A DNA stretch of 5,121 bases from NCBI GenBank assembly GCA_049647485.1, contig JBARXT010000025.1:1-5121 (forward strand), in the 5' to 3' direction. Source of the stretch: 62-47 sp049647485. GTDB lineage: Bacteria > Pseudomonadota > Alphaproteobacteria > Rhizobiales > Xanthobacteraceae. Shown here one piece after another: positions 1 to 5,121 of this stretch. The notes below the pieces were generated by a model. That model made no database searches. It was not told the DNA's origin and worked only from the letters and a program-made list of their open reading frames with translations. Each line of letters starts with the position of its first letter. Positions within the stretch are counted from its first letter, which is position 1. The position numbers were made by a program, and so were the translations under genes.

Positions 1-39
1 TCTTTTCCGAAAACCGGTTTCCACTTTTCGGGATCATGC
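1..39. repeat. Truncated Rhizobiales-type intergenic palindromic repeat
   Basis: The sequence contains nested symmetry. AAACCGGTTT at 11-20 is a perfect 10-base palindrome, and CCGAAAA at 7-13 pairs with TTTTCGG at 25-31. The right end is GATCATGC at 32-39 plus flanking bases. From memory, this matches a short palindromic repeat found in very many copies between genes of Bradyrhizobium and related genera, which normally begins and ends with the inverted arms GCATGATC and GATCATGC. The left arm is cut by the window edge; the TC at 1-2 would be the end of its GATC. A transcript could fold into a hairpin, but the function is unknown. Family membership is recalled, while the symmetry is seen directly. 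Confidence 0.72.
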
Positions 40-40
40 T

Positions 41-262
41 CTACCGCGTACTTGCCTGTCGCGGGCTTTCGACATTGGCGAATCCGGCGGTCCGCTCCGC
101 CGCGAAGCCGCCGATCCGCAACAGCACCACCGCAAGCAGCGCCAGCCAGAGCAAACCCAGCGCCAAGCGGGTGCGCGCGGTCGCGGGGCGTACTGCACGC
201 CGGTCGTCGTTCCGCGCGTGCGGAACAACTCCACCATAAGCGTCAAACCGCTCCGCCAACAT
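41..262 (-). CDS. Small single-pass membrane protein, unknown function
   Basis: This is a 73-residue reading frame that I do not recognise. Residues 1-32 are polar and arginine-rich (R21, R22, R25, R30, R32). Residues 33-51 (LALGLLWLALLAVVLLRIGG region) form one strong hydrophobic helix, followed by a short polar tail. The positive-inside rule predicts a cytoplasmic N-terminus. The start at 262 is preferred because AGGTGGAG at 268-275 sits five bases upstream on the minus strand. The frame stays open up to 391, but the longer version has no comparable ribosome binding site. The TAG stop lies at the edge of the palindromic repeat, so the last codons may have been set by that insertion. No partner gene is visible. 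It could be a lineage-specific protein or a chance frame; the ribosome binding site and clean helix favour a real gene. Confidence 0.5.
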   Translation of the reverse strand: MLAERFDAYGGVVPHARNDDRRAVRPATARTRLALGLLWLALLAVVLLRIGGFAAERTAGFANVESPRQASTR

Positions 263-293
263 TCCGGCTCCACCTGCAATTCGTCGGTCCCCG

Positions 294-322
294 ATGTTGT
301 TGCGGGAGGGGCGCGCTGACAA
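294..322 (-). promoter_or_regulatory. Candidate sigma-70-like promoter for the small membrane protein gene
   Basis: Read on the minus strand, TTGTCA at 317-322 matches five of six bases of the -35 consensus. After a 17-base spacer, CAACAT at 294-299 is a weak -10 match (three of six). Transcription would start about 25 bases before the ATG at 262, leaving room for the AGGTGGAG ribosome binding site. The -10 is poor, so this is a suggestion from spacing and position only. Confidence 0.3.
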
Positions 323-439
323 TGGATGGGATTTTCGAGTTTGGCCGCGATCGGAGATGCTTTTCCCCGGCTTGGCCAGGCTGCCGATCAAAGCCTTCCG
401 TCACCGGCCCTGACGGTACGGAATGACCGGAGGTGCCGG

Positions 440-468
440 TTGAACTCCGCCACGTCTCTCTGTAGACA
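440..468 (+). promoter_or_regulatory. Weak candidate promoter upstream of tRNA-Gln
   Basis: TTGAAC at 440-445 and TAGACA at 463-468 are 17 bases apart and lie about 60 bases before the tRNA. The match to the housekeeping consensus is four of six and three of six. CGGAGGT at 428-434 and ACCTCCG at 470-476 form an inverted pair that brackets the element. The rest of 263-527 holds no gene that I can support. Confidence 0.28.
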
Positions 469-491
469 GACCTCCGCTGGACAGGGATTCT

Positions 492-509
492 GCGGCCACG
501 ATTGGCCGC
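492..509. repeat. Perfect inverted repeat, 7-base arms with CGAT loop
   Basis: GCGGCCA at 492-498 is exactly complementary to TGGCCGC at 503-509, with CGAT between them. It lies 18 bases before the tRNA-Gln. It is followed by a run of C, not T, on the plus strand, so it does not look like an intrinsic terminator. If the upstream promoter candidate is right, the hairpin would be in the 5' leader of the tRNA precursor. Function unknown. Confidence 0.45.
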
Positions 510-527
510 CCCCCTCGGATGGCCTGT

Positions 528-602
528 TGGGGCGTAGCCAAGCGGTAAGGCAGGGGATTTTGATTCCCCCATGCGGAGGTTCGATCCCTCCCGCCCCAGC
601 CA
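528..602 (+). tRNA. tRNA-Gln (anticodon TTG)
   Basis: The complete cloverleaf can be folded by eye. The acceptor arm is TGGGGCG (528-534) with CGCCCCA (592-598). The D stem is GCC (537-539) with GGC (549-551). The anticodon stem is GGGGA (553-557) with TCCCC (565-569), around the loop TTTTGAT, which places anticodon TTG at 560-562. The T stem is GGAGG (575-579) with CCTCC (587-591), around loop TTCGATC. G599 is the discriminator base and CCA (600-602) is encoded in the DNA. The anticodon UUG reads CAA and, by wobble, CAG glutamine codons. The gene stands alone and converges with the diguanylate cyclase gene on its right; no clear terminator is seen in 603-680. Confidence 0.97.
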
Positions 603-680
603 ATTGAAACTTTCGCAGATTACTTCGTTCGAGACGCGCCATGCTGACCGCGGTTATCCCGTCATTCAGAACGGATGGCG

Positions 681-1646
681 TCACGCGATGGCTTCCAGCT
701 GAGCGGGGCGGCTACCACCCTCGTCCCTGAACAGAAAGACCCGATTGCGGCCGGCGGCTTTCGCATCGTACAGCGCCATGTCGGCCTCGGAGAACAGTTC
801 GGTGATCCGTCGGCGGTGGGGGCGGCCGAGGAAGGTGGCGCCGACCGACGCTCCGATCTCAAGGCGAAGTCCGTTCCAGAACAACGGCCGGCACAACATG
901 ACGACGGCTTCCTGCAGCACGCGCATGATCTGGGCCGGCGCCACCGGGGCACGCAGGATCAGTGCGAACTCGTCGCCGCCGATGCGCGCGACCAGTCCGG
1001 CATTGCGGAATGCCCGGCTCAATCGCATCGCGACCTCGCACAGGCATGCGTCTCCCGCCGTGTGACCGAACGTATCGTTCAGTTCCTTGAAGCGATCGAG
1101 ATCGATCAGAACCAGCGCCGAAGCGGACCCGTGGTTTAGATTGTCCTGAACAATCTCGCGGTAGCGCGCCTGAAAAACCGCGCGGTTCGCGAGTCCGGTG
1201 AGCGGATCGGTTTCGGCCCGCCGCCGCAAGCTCTCAAGCGCCAGACGGTCGGAGGTGATATCCTGCTTGGCGCCAAAGATACGGACGGTCCGTCCCCCCT
1301 CCTCGACCGCATTAATGGAGAGACGCATCCAACGCTTTTCGCCACGCCAGGTTCTGATCTCGGTATCCAGCAAGGCGGTGCGACCCGTCCGGATCACCTC
1401 GGCGCGCGCAAGCTCCATGTTGCGTCGGGATTCATCGAGATAGAGATCGACGATGGAGGCGCGCCGCAGCGGGTTGCCCATCGGGTAGCCGAAGATGTCG
1501 TAGACGCCCGAAGTCCAGGTCAGACGCTCGGTCGCCAGTTCGCATTCCCATGCGCCGATGCGCGCAAAGCCCAACGCCTGATCGTAGAGACGCGCTCGAG
1601 CCTCGGCGGATGGAAGCACTGCAGCGGGGTCGGCCTCGTCTCTCAT
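681..1646 (-). CDS. Cytoplasmic PAS-GGDEF diguanylate cyclase
   Basis: This 321-residue protein is predicted to condense two GTP into cyclic-di-GMP, the second messenger controlling motility and attachment. Residues about 26-135 form a PAS domain of the PAS_3 type (GAWECELATERLTW near 31-44, C-terminal GAKQDIT at 125-131), a likely sensor. The GGDEF domain starts at DPLTGLANR (147-155). It has metal ligand D182 in IDLDRFK, guanine-binding N190 and D199, intact GGDEF at 223-227, and the closing ALYDAKAAGRNRV at 291-303. All catalytic positions are present, so activity is expected. The usual inhibitory site RxxD, five residues before GGDEF, reads R214-N-A-G217; losing the aspartate suggests weak product inhibition. 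There is no signal peptide or membrane helix. The start at 1646 gives a normal length, with a weak GGGA ribosome binding site ahead of it. The ligand of the PAS domain is unknown. Confidence 0.93.
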   Translation of the reverse strand: MRDEADPAAVLPSAEARARLYDQALGFARIGAWECELATERLTWTSGVYDIFGYPMGNPLRRASIVDLYLDESRRNMELARAEVIRTGRTALLDTEIRTWRGEKRWMRLSINAVEEGGRTVRIFGAKQDITSDRLALESLRRRAETDPLTGLANRAVFQARYREIVQDNLNHGSASALVLIDLDRFKELNDTFGHTAGDACLCEVAMRLSRAFRNAGLVARIGGDEFALILRAPVAPAQIMRVLQEAVVMLCRPLFWNGLRLEIGASVGATFLGRPHRRRITELFSEADMALYDAKAAGRNRVFLFRDEGGSRPAQLEAIA

Positions 1647-1719
1647 TGGCGATCCCGCAGCCTGGTGGGATTTCGAGTCGTCTCTTTTCCTAAAGCCGCA
1701 GCGTTAACGAATCCTATAC

Positions 1720-1982
1720 TTGTGTGGCAAACTTCGCGACCCCTTTCCCGCGATACACAATCCGGAATTGAGCGATGCACAGATCGCAAGAGCTTGACCG
1801 TTCAAGGATGTCTTTCCCTACCTTCATGCCAGTATCAAACGGTCGCGAGGCAGGCCGAAAGTTGAAAACCCGAAGGAAGCCGTCACCTTGCGGCTGTCGC
1901 CCGGTACGGTCGAGAAGTTCAAGGCCACCGGCGACAACTGGCGGCCAGGATGGCCAAGGCGCTTGAACGGCCGAAAGTGTGA
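1720..1982 (+). pseudogene. Broken BrnA-family antitoxin gene (nonsense plus frameshift)
   Basis: The plus strand still encodes about 87 residues of a BrnA-like antitoxin in two frames. The first part (1720-1794) includes NPELSDAQIARA. An in-frame TGA at 1795-1797 follows. The same frame then gives PFKDVFP, GRPKVENPKEAVTLRL (1849-1896) and TVEKFKATGDNW (1906-1941). One base is missing near 1942-1944, after which the next frame reads ARMAKALERPKV and stops at 1980-1982. This order (NPE/SDAxxARA head, GRPK linker, VTLRL strand, helix-turn-helix-like FKATGxxWxxRM tail) fits the ribbon-helix-helix antitoxins paired with BrnT ribonuclease toxins. Between TGA and deletion the frame has no ATG or GTG; only a TTG at 1888 could restart it. 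No ATG or ribosome binding site is seen at the upstream end, so the true start is uncertain. No BrnT remnant was found in the 73 bases before it. The TGA may be a decayed CGA arginine codon. Family assignment is from motif memory. Confidence 0.75.
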
Positions 1983-2076
1983 TTGAGTGCGAAGGCCGAT
2001 CGTGTTCGCGGACGTGGCGATCGTCATCAGACGCGTCCGACAAATCGGCGTTCAGTAACCTGCACGGCCTCCGTCG

Positions 2077-2442
2077 ATGTTCGACACGTTGAAACAATGG
2101 GCCCGAACCATCAAACGCGACATCGTCGCGCTTTGGCTGGCGGCGCGCGATCCTCGGGTGCCGTGGTACGCCAAGGCTGTGGCGGGCGTGGTGGCCGCCT
2201 ATGCGTTAAGCCCGATCGATCTGATCCCGGATTTCATTCCGGTCCTGGGTTATCTCGACGACATGATCATTGTGCCGCTCGGGATTTTGCTCGCGATCCA
2301 TCTGATACCTGCGGATATCATGAGCGAACTTCGCGCCGAGGCTGCAACGCGATCGAAGCCGCGAACATGGACCGGCCTGGTGCTGATCCTCGCCATCTTG
2401 GTTGCCGCCACGCTGATTGCGATCCGGTGGTGGTTTGATTGA
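2077..2442 (+). CDS. YkvA family (DUF1232) membrane protein
   Basis: This 121-residue protein carries the hallmark of the YkvA/DUF1232 family, SPIDLIPDFIPVLGYLDD at residues 45-62, within a hydrophobic hairpin spanning about 31-78. An amphipathic, basic N-terminus (1-30) precedes it. A second, C-terminal transmembrane helix lies at about 98-119, ending RWWFD. The family is widespread in bacteria, is membrane associated and has no agreed biochemical function; links to envelope stress or transport are not established. The ATG at 2077 is the first start after an in-frame TAA at 2056, and the length is normal for the family. No good ribosome binding site precedes it (CGGCCTCCGTCG), so expression may be low or the leader may be disturbed. 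It is on the same strand as the next diguanylate cyclase gene but 160 bases away, so co-transcription is possible and not shown. Confidence 0.9.
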   Translation: MFDTLKQWARTIKRDIVALWLAARDPRVPWYAKAVAGVVAAYALSPIDLIPDFIPVLGYLDDMIIVPLGILLAIHLIPADIMSELRAEAATRSKPRTWTGLVLILAILVAATLIAIRWWFD

Positions 2443-2492
2443 CCAGGCGGACGACGTCCCCATCGCCGGGCCGTTGGCACCAAATTGAAGCC

Positions 2493-2579
2493 GCCGGTTA
2501 AAACCTTGATTACCTTACCAGCGAAACGCTCCAACTTGTTCCGGTCGGGTAATGATCGCTGACGTATAAGGCAACCGGC
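2493..2579. repeat. Nested inverted repeats upstream of the membrane diguanylate cyclase gene
   Basis: GCCGGTT at 2493-2499 is exactly complementary to AACCGGC at 2573-2579. Inside this pair, ATTACC at 2509-2514 is complementary to GGTAAT at 2548-2553. The outer and inner arms are in register for a long, interrupted stem. A -10-like TATAAG at 2565-2570 lies between the right-hand arms, without a recognisable -35 at the usual distance. The structure could be regulatory or accidental; arms of six and seven bases at these distances can occur by chance. Confidence 0.3.
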
Positions 2580-2602
2580 TTTCGTCAGCGGTGCGCCGGA
2601 TC

Positions 2603-3751
2603 ATGTTTCTCGATCAGCTTTCAATCCTCATCGCCATCGGCTTCTCTGGCGCGTCGCTCGGGTTGACGCTCTTCATGATGTGGATCATCGGGCGCAACGC
2701 AATGCATCTGCTGAGCTGGTCGGTCGGGATCGCCTTCATCCTGGCGGGGGTCGCATTTTTCGGAAGCGTGGTCGAGGCATACAATGCCACCTTCCTGCTC
2801 GTCTCCTTCCTGCTGCTCTTCGTCGGCTTCGGCTGGTTCTATGCCGGCTCCGCGAAATTCTGCTCGAATAAATCCGACTGGACTGTGGCCGCCGGGCTTG
2901 TTGCGCTTTGTGTATTCCCCACGACCGTTGCATTCGCACTGGGCTATTCCGGCATCGGCACGATGGCCGGCAACGTGGCCATCGGCGTGCTGTTGCTCGC
3001 TACCGCCTGGCAATACTGGCTCGCGCGCGCCGAATCCCCGCTTCTGATGACGACCAACGCGACGCTCTACGTGATCGTGGCGGTGTCGTTCGTGTTGTGC
3101 GGCTACGCGCTCGCTCATGAGGGCCAGTATATTCTGACCGCGAGGCCGTCCAACTGGGCGGAGGACATCAATTCCATCGTCGTGATCGCGGGTCTGACCG
3201 GCATCGGCACCCTGTCGCTGACGCTCAACCAGGCCCGCATCGCCAATCGGCACAAACACGAGGCGATGACAGACGCCCTGACCGGACTCTTGAACCGCAG
3301 GGCACTGTTGCAAAACCCGTCCGACCATGTGCCCGCGGGCACTGCCCTGGTCGCGATGGACCTCGACTACTTCAAGAAGATCAACGACCGGTTCGGACAC
3401 GATTCCGGCGATCAGGCGCTGCAAGCCTTCGCCGAACTCATTCGCGCCAACATTCGCCCGACCGACCTTGCCGCAAGAATGGGAGGCGAGGAATTCTGCA
3501 TCGTTCTGTCGGATGCGAATCCACGCACCTCATGCGACGTCGCCGAGCGCATCAGGACGCAAATCGAAGCGATGGCCATTCCGACCGCTTCGGGGCCGAT
3601 CCGCACCACCGTCAGCGCCGGCATCGCCTATTCCACGGGAACGGAAAGCATCCGTTCGCTGCTGATGCGGGCCGACGAAGCGCTGTACGAAGCGAAATCC
3701 GCTGGCCGCAACCGCGTCCGAACCCACGACCTCCGCAATCTTGCGGCATAA
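2603..3751 (+). CDS. Membrane-anchored GGDEF diguanylate cyclase
   Basis: This 382-residue protein has seven predicted membrane helices (about 5-27, 36-58, 62-82, 92-114, 117-137, 152-172, 188-208). The helices are followed by a cytoplasmic GGDEF domain from DALTGLLNR (224-232). Metal ligand D253 (MDLDYFK), guanine contacts N261 and D270, GGEEF at 294-298, and ALYEAKSAGRNRV at 360-372 are all present. It should therefore make cyclic-di-GMP from GTP at the inner membrane. The inhibitory site R285-P-T-D288 is intact, so product feedback is expected. The membrane module does not match MHYT, MASE or CHASE domains by eye and is probably a sensor for an unknown signal. I chose the ATG at 2603 because relatives, as I recall, begin MFLD; an in-frame GTG at 2591 would add four residues. 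Neither start has a strong ribosome binding site. Confidence 0.93.
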   Translation: MFLDQLSILIAIGFSGASLGLTLFMMWIIGRNAMHLLSWSVGIAFILAGVAFFGSVVEAYNATFLLVSFLLLFVGFGWFYAGSAKFCSNKSDWTVAAGLVALCVFPTTVAFALGYSGIGTMAGNVAIGVLLLATAWQYWLARAESPLLMTTNATLYVIVAVSFVLCGYALAHEGQYILTARPSNWAEDINSIVVIAGLTGIGTLSLTLNQARIANRHKHEAMTDALTGLLNRRALLQNPSDHVPAGTALVAMDLDYFKKINDRFGHDSGDQALQAFAELIRANIRPTDLAARMGGEEFCIVLSDANPRTSCDVAERIRTQIEAMAIPTASGPIRTTVSAGIAYSTGTESIRSLLMRADEALYEAKSAGRNRVRTHDLRNLAA

Positions 3752-3763
3752 GGTCTCGCCGCC

Positions 3764-3784
3764 GCCGGTCCCTCGTGAACCGGC
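3764..3784 (+). terminator. Hairpin after the membrane diguanylate cyclase gene, possible terminator
   Basis: GCCGGT at 3764-3769 pairs exactly with ACCGGC at 3779-3784 around a nine-base loop, 12 bases after the TAA stop. No T run follows directly; the nearest T-rich stretch is at about 3804-3812. It may be a weak or Rho-assisted terminator separating the cyclase gene from the acyl-CoA dehydrogenase gene. Confidence 0.3.
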
Positions 3785-3872
3785 CCGCTGCCGAGCCCGC
3801 AATTTCCCTTTGGGGTGTTGAGAAGGGCGTGGTTTCATGGGAATAGGACAGTCCGTTCCCAGCCTCACCCGT

Positions 3873-3877
3873 GAGAG
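3873..3877 (+). promoter_or_regulatory. Ribosome binding site deciding the acyl-CoA dehydrogenase start
   Basis: GAGAG is seven bases before the ATG at 3885, and that start gives the MTYRAPLNDIL opening typical of long-form acyl-CoA dehydrogenases. A second in-frame ATG at 3837 has AGAAGGG about nine bases before it and would add 16 residues (MGIGQSVPSLTRESHV). That extension looks unlike the family, so the downstream start is preferred. Confidence 0.5.
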
Positions 3878-3884
3878 CCACGTC

Positions 3885-5121
3885 ATGACCTATCGCGCCC
3901 CGCTCAACGACATTCTGCTGGCTCTCAACCACGGCGCCGGCCTGCAGGCCGCGGCCGATGCCGGTCATCTGGGTGACTACGATACCGACATCGCCGCGGC
4001 GGTACTGGAGGAAGCGGGCAAGTTCGCGGGCGATATTCTGGCGCCGCTTAACCGCGTGGGCGATCAGAACGGCATCAAGCTCAGTGACGGCAAGGTGACG
4101 ACCGCGCCGGGCTGGCCGGACGCCTATCAGCGCTGGACCGCCGCCGGCTGGAACGCCGTCGCCGGCAGCGAGGATTTCGGCGGCCAGGGGCTGCCGGGCG
4201 CGATCAACGCCGCCTGCACCGAAATCTGGAGCGCCGCGAACATCGCGTTCGAACTGTGCCCGCTGCTCACCGCCAGCGCCATCGAGGCGCTCGACGCCCA
4301 CGGCAGCGACGAATTGAAGAACATCTACCTCGCCAAGCTGATCTCCGGCGAATGGCCGGGCACCATGCAACTCACCGAACCGCATGCCGGCTCCGACGTC
4401 GGCCTGTTGCGCTCGCGCGCCGAACGCAACCCCGACGGCAGCTATCGCATCAGCGGCACCAAGATCTTCATCACCTACGGCGACCACGACATGACTGACA
4501 ACATCATTCATTTCGTGCTGGCGCGTCTGCCGGACGCGCCCGCCGGCACCAAGGGCATTTCGCTGTTCTTGATTCCGAAGTTTCTCGTCAACGCCGACGG
4601 CTCGCTCGGCGAGCGCAACGACATCTATCCCTCCGGTGTCGAACACAAGCTCGGCATTCACGCTTCTCCCACCTGCACCATGACCATGGGCGATCACGGC
4701 GGCGCGGTCGGCTACCTGATCGGCGAGGAAAATCGCGGCATGCTGTGCATGTTCACGATGATGAATCAGGCGCGCCTTGGCGTCGGCCTGCAAGGCGTCG
4801 GCCTTGCCGATCGCGCCTATCAGCAGGCGCTCGCCTATGCGCAGGAGCGCAAGCAAGGCAAAGGGGCCGGATCGACCGGCGCCGGTCCCGATCCGATCAT
4901 CGTGCATCCCGACGTCAAGCGCATGCTGATGCAAATGCGGTCGATGACGGCGGCCGCCCGCACCATCTGCTACGCCACCGCCGTGGCACTCGACGTCGCC
5001 GCGCGCGCCAAGGACCCGCAGGTCCGTGCCGCCGCCGCCGCCCGCGGCGCGTTGCTCACGCCCATTGCAAAGGCGTTCTCCACCGACATCGGCAACGAGG
5101 TCGCCTCGCTCGGCGGGCAGA
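3885..5121 (+). CDS. Long-form acyl-CoA dehydrogenase (DmdC/FadE-like), 3' end outside window
   Basis: This flavoprotein oxidises an acyl-CoA to the 2,3-enoyl-CoA using FAD, passing electrons to electron-transfer flavoprotein. The window holds 412 codons; relatives are about 590-600 residues. Residues 2-34 (MTYRAPLNDI start) match the short N-terminal extension of this subgroup. The N-terminal helical domain follows (about 35-155), then the middle beta domain with MQLTEPHAGSDVG (161-173) and GTKIFITYGDHDMTDN (191-206). The C-terminal domain begins at about 280, with MNQARLGVGLQGVG at 293-306. The frame is cut at NEVASLGGQ, a few residues before where the GGxGYxEETG motif with the catalytic glutamate is expected. 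The subgroup includes DmdC, which acts on 3-methylmercaptopropionyl-CoA, and medium- or long-chain FadE enzymes; substrate cannot be assigned from sequence alone. The codon pattern is very GC-rich and regular, as in a well-expressed resident gene. Confidence 0.95.
   Translation, partial: MTYRAPLNDILLALNHGAGLQAAADAGHLGDYDTDIAAAVLEEAGKFAGDILAPLNRVGDQNGIKLSDGKVTTAPGWPDAYQRWTAAGWNAVAGSEDFGGQGLPGAINAACTEIWSAANIAFELCPLLTASAIEALDAHGSDELKNIYLAKLISGEWPGTMQLTEPHAGSDVGLLRSRAERNPDGSYRISGTKIFITYGDHDMTDNIIHFVLARLPDAPAGTKGISLFLIPKFLVNADGSLGERNDIYPSGVEHKLGIHASPTCTMTMGDHGGAVGYLIGEENRGMLCMFTMMNQARLGVGLQGVGLADRAYQQALAYAQERKQGKGAGSTGAGPDPIIVHPDVKRMLMQMRSMTAAARTICYATAVALDVAARAKDPQVRAAAAARGALLTPIAKAFSTDIGNEVASLGGQ

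Noticed and set aside
528..602. tRNA-Gln as a mobile element attachment site
   Set aside because: No second copy of the tRNA 3' end, integrase or phage gene is seen in this window.
388..684. Minus-strand frame containing GGIEPPHGG
   Set aside because: It is the antisense translation of the tRNA-Gln, a familiar source of spurious database proteins.
1714..2097. A 127-codon minus-strand frame in the gap before YkvA
   Set aside because: It is the antisense of the BrnA relic, with no family resemblance and no ribosome binding site; the plus-strand reading explains the sequence better.
2450..2460. GGACGACGTCC palindrome after the YkvA gene as a terminator
   Set aside because: The centre is too short for a stable hairpin with long arms and no T tract follows.
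2536..2570. TTGTTC with TATAAG as a full promoter for the membrane cyclase gene
   Set aside because: The spacer is 23 bases, too long for a housekeeping promoter.
2621..3424. A 267-codon minus-strand frame
   Set aside because: It is a shadow of the membrane diguanylate cyclase; the plus strand has helices and complete GGDEF motifs, while this frame is His, Arg and Glu rich with no domain.
3612..4934. A 440-codon open frame on the minus strand
   Set aside because: It lies antisense to the acyl-CoA dehydrogenase gene and the end of the cyclase gene, both with clear domain motifs. Its translation is low complexity (Ala, Gly, Asp, Val rich) with no recognisable domain. Long antisense frames are common opposite GC-rich genes.

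Overview
The window is GC-rich DNA with short Shine-Dalgarno signals and a degenerate palindromic repeat of the kind scattered between genes in Rhizobiales. With the gene types present, it suggests an alphaproteobacterium near Bradyrhizobium, Nitrobacter or Rhodopseudomonas. This is a judgement from recalled sequence patterns; no database search was made.

Layout, left to right. A truncated intergenic palindromic repeat opens the window. It abuts the stop codon of a small, leftward, single-pass membrane protein gene of unknown function (41-262). A complete tRNA-Gln (anticodon TTG, CCA encoded) follows on the plus strand at 528-602. A cytoplasmic PAS-GGDEF diguanylate cyclase runs leftward (681-1646), converging on the tRNA. 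The 430 bases upstream of it look empty to an ordinary gene caller. They hold the readable remains of a BrnA-type antitoxin gene, broken by an in-frame TGA and a one-base deletion (about 1720-1982). Next, rightward, are a YkvA/DUF1232 membrane protein (2077-2442) and a seven-helix membrane-anchored GGDEF diguanylate cyclase (2603-3751). The window ends inside a long-form acyl-CoA dehydrogenase (3885 onward), cut just before its expected catalytic glutamate.

The genes do not form one obvious pathway. The shared theme is cyclic-di-GMP. Two predicted active synthases, one soluble with a sensory PAS domain and one membrane-bound, flank the YkvA gene. They differ in feedback control: the membrane enzyme keeps the RxxD inhibitory site and the soluble one has lost its aspartate. 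The acyl-CoA dehydrogenase is a separate fatty-acid or thioester catabolism gene with its own ribosome binding site. I found no novel multi-gene system. The most informative discovery is the antitoxin pseudogene.
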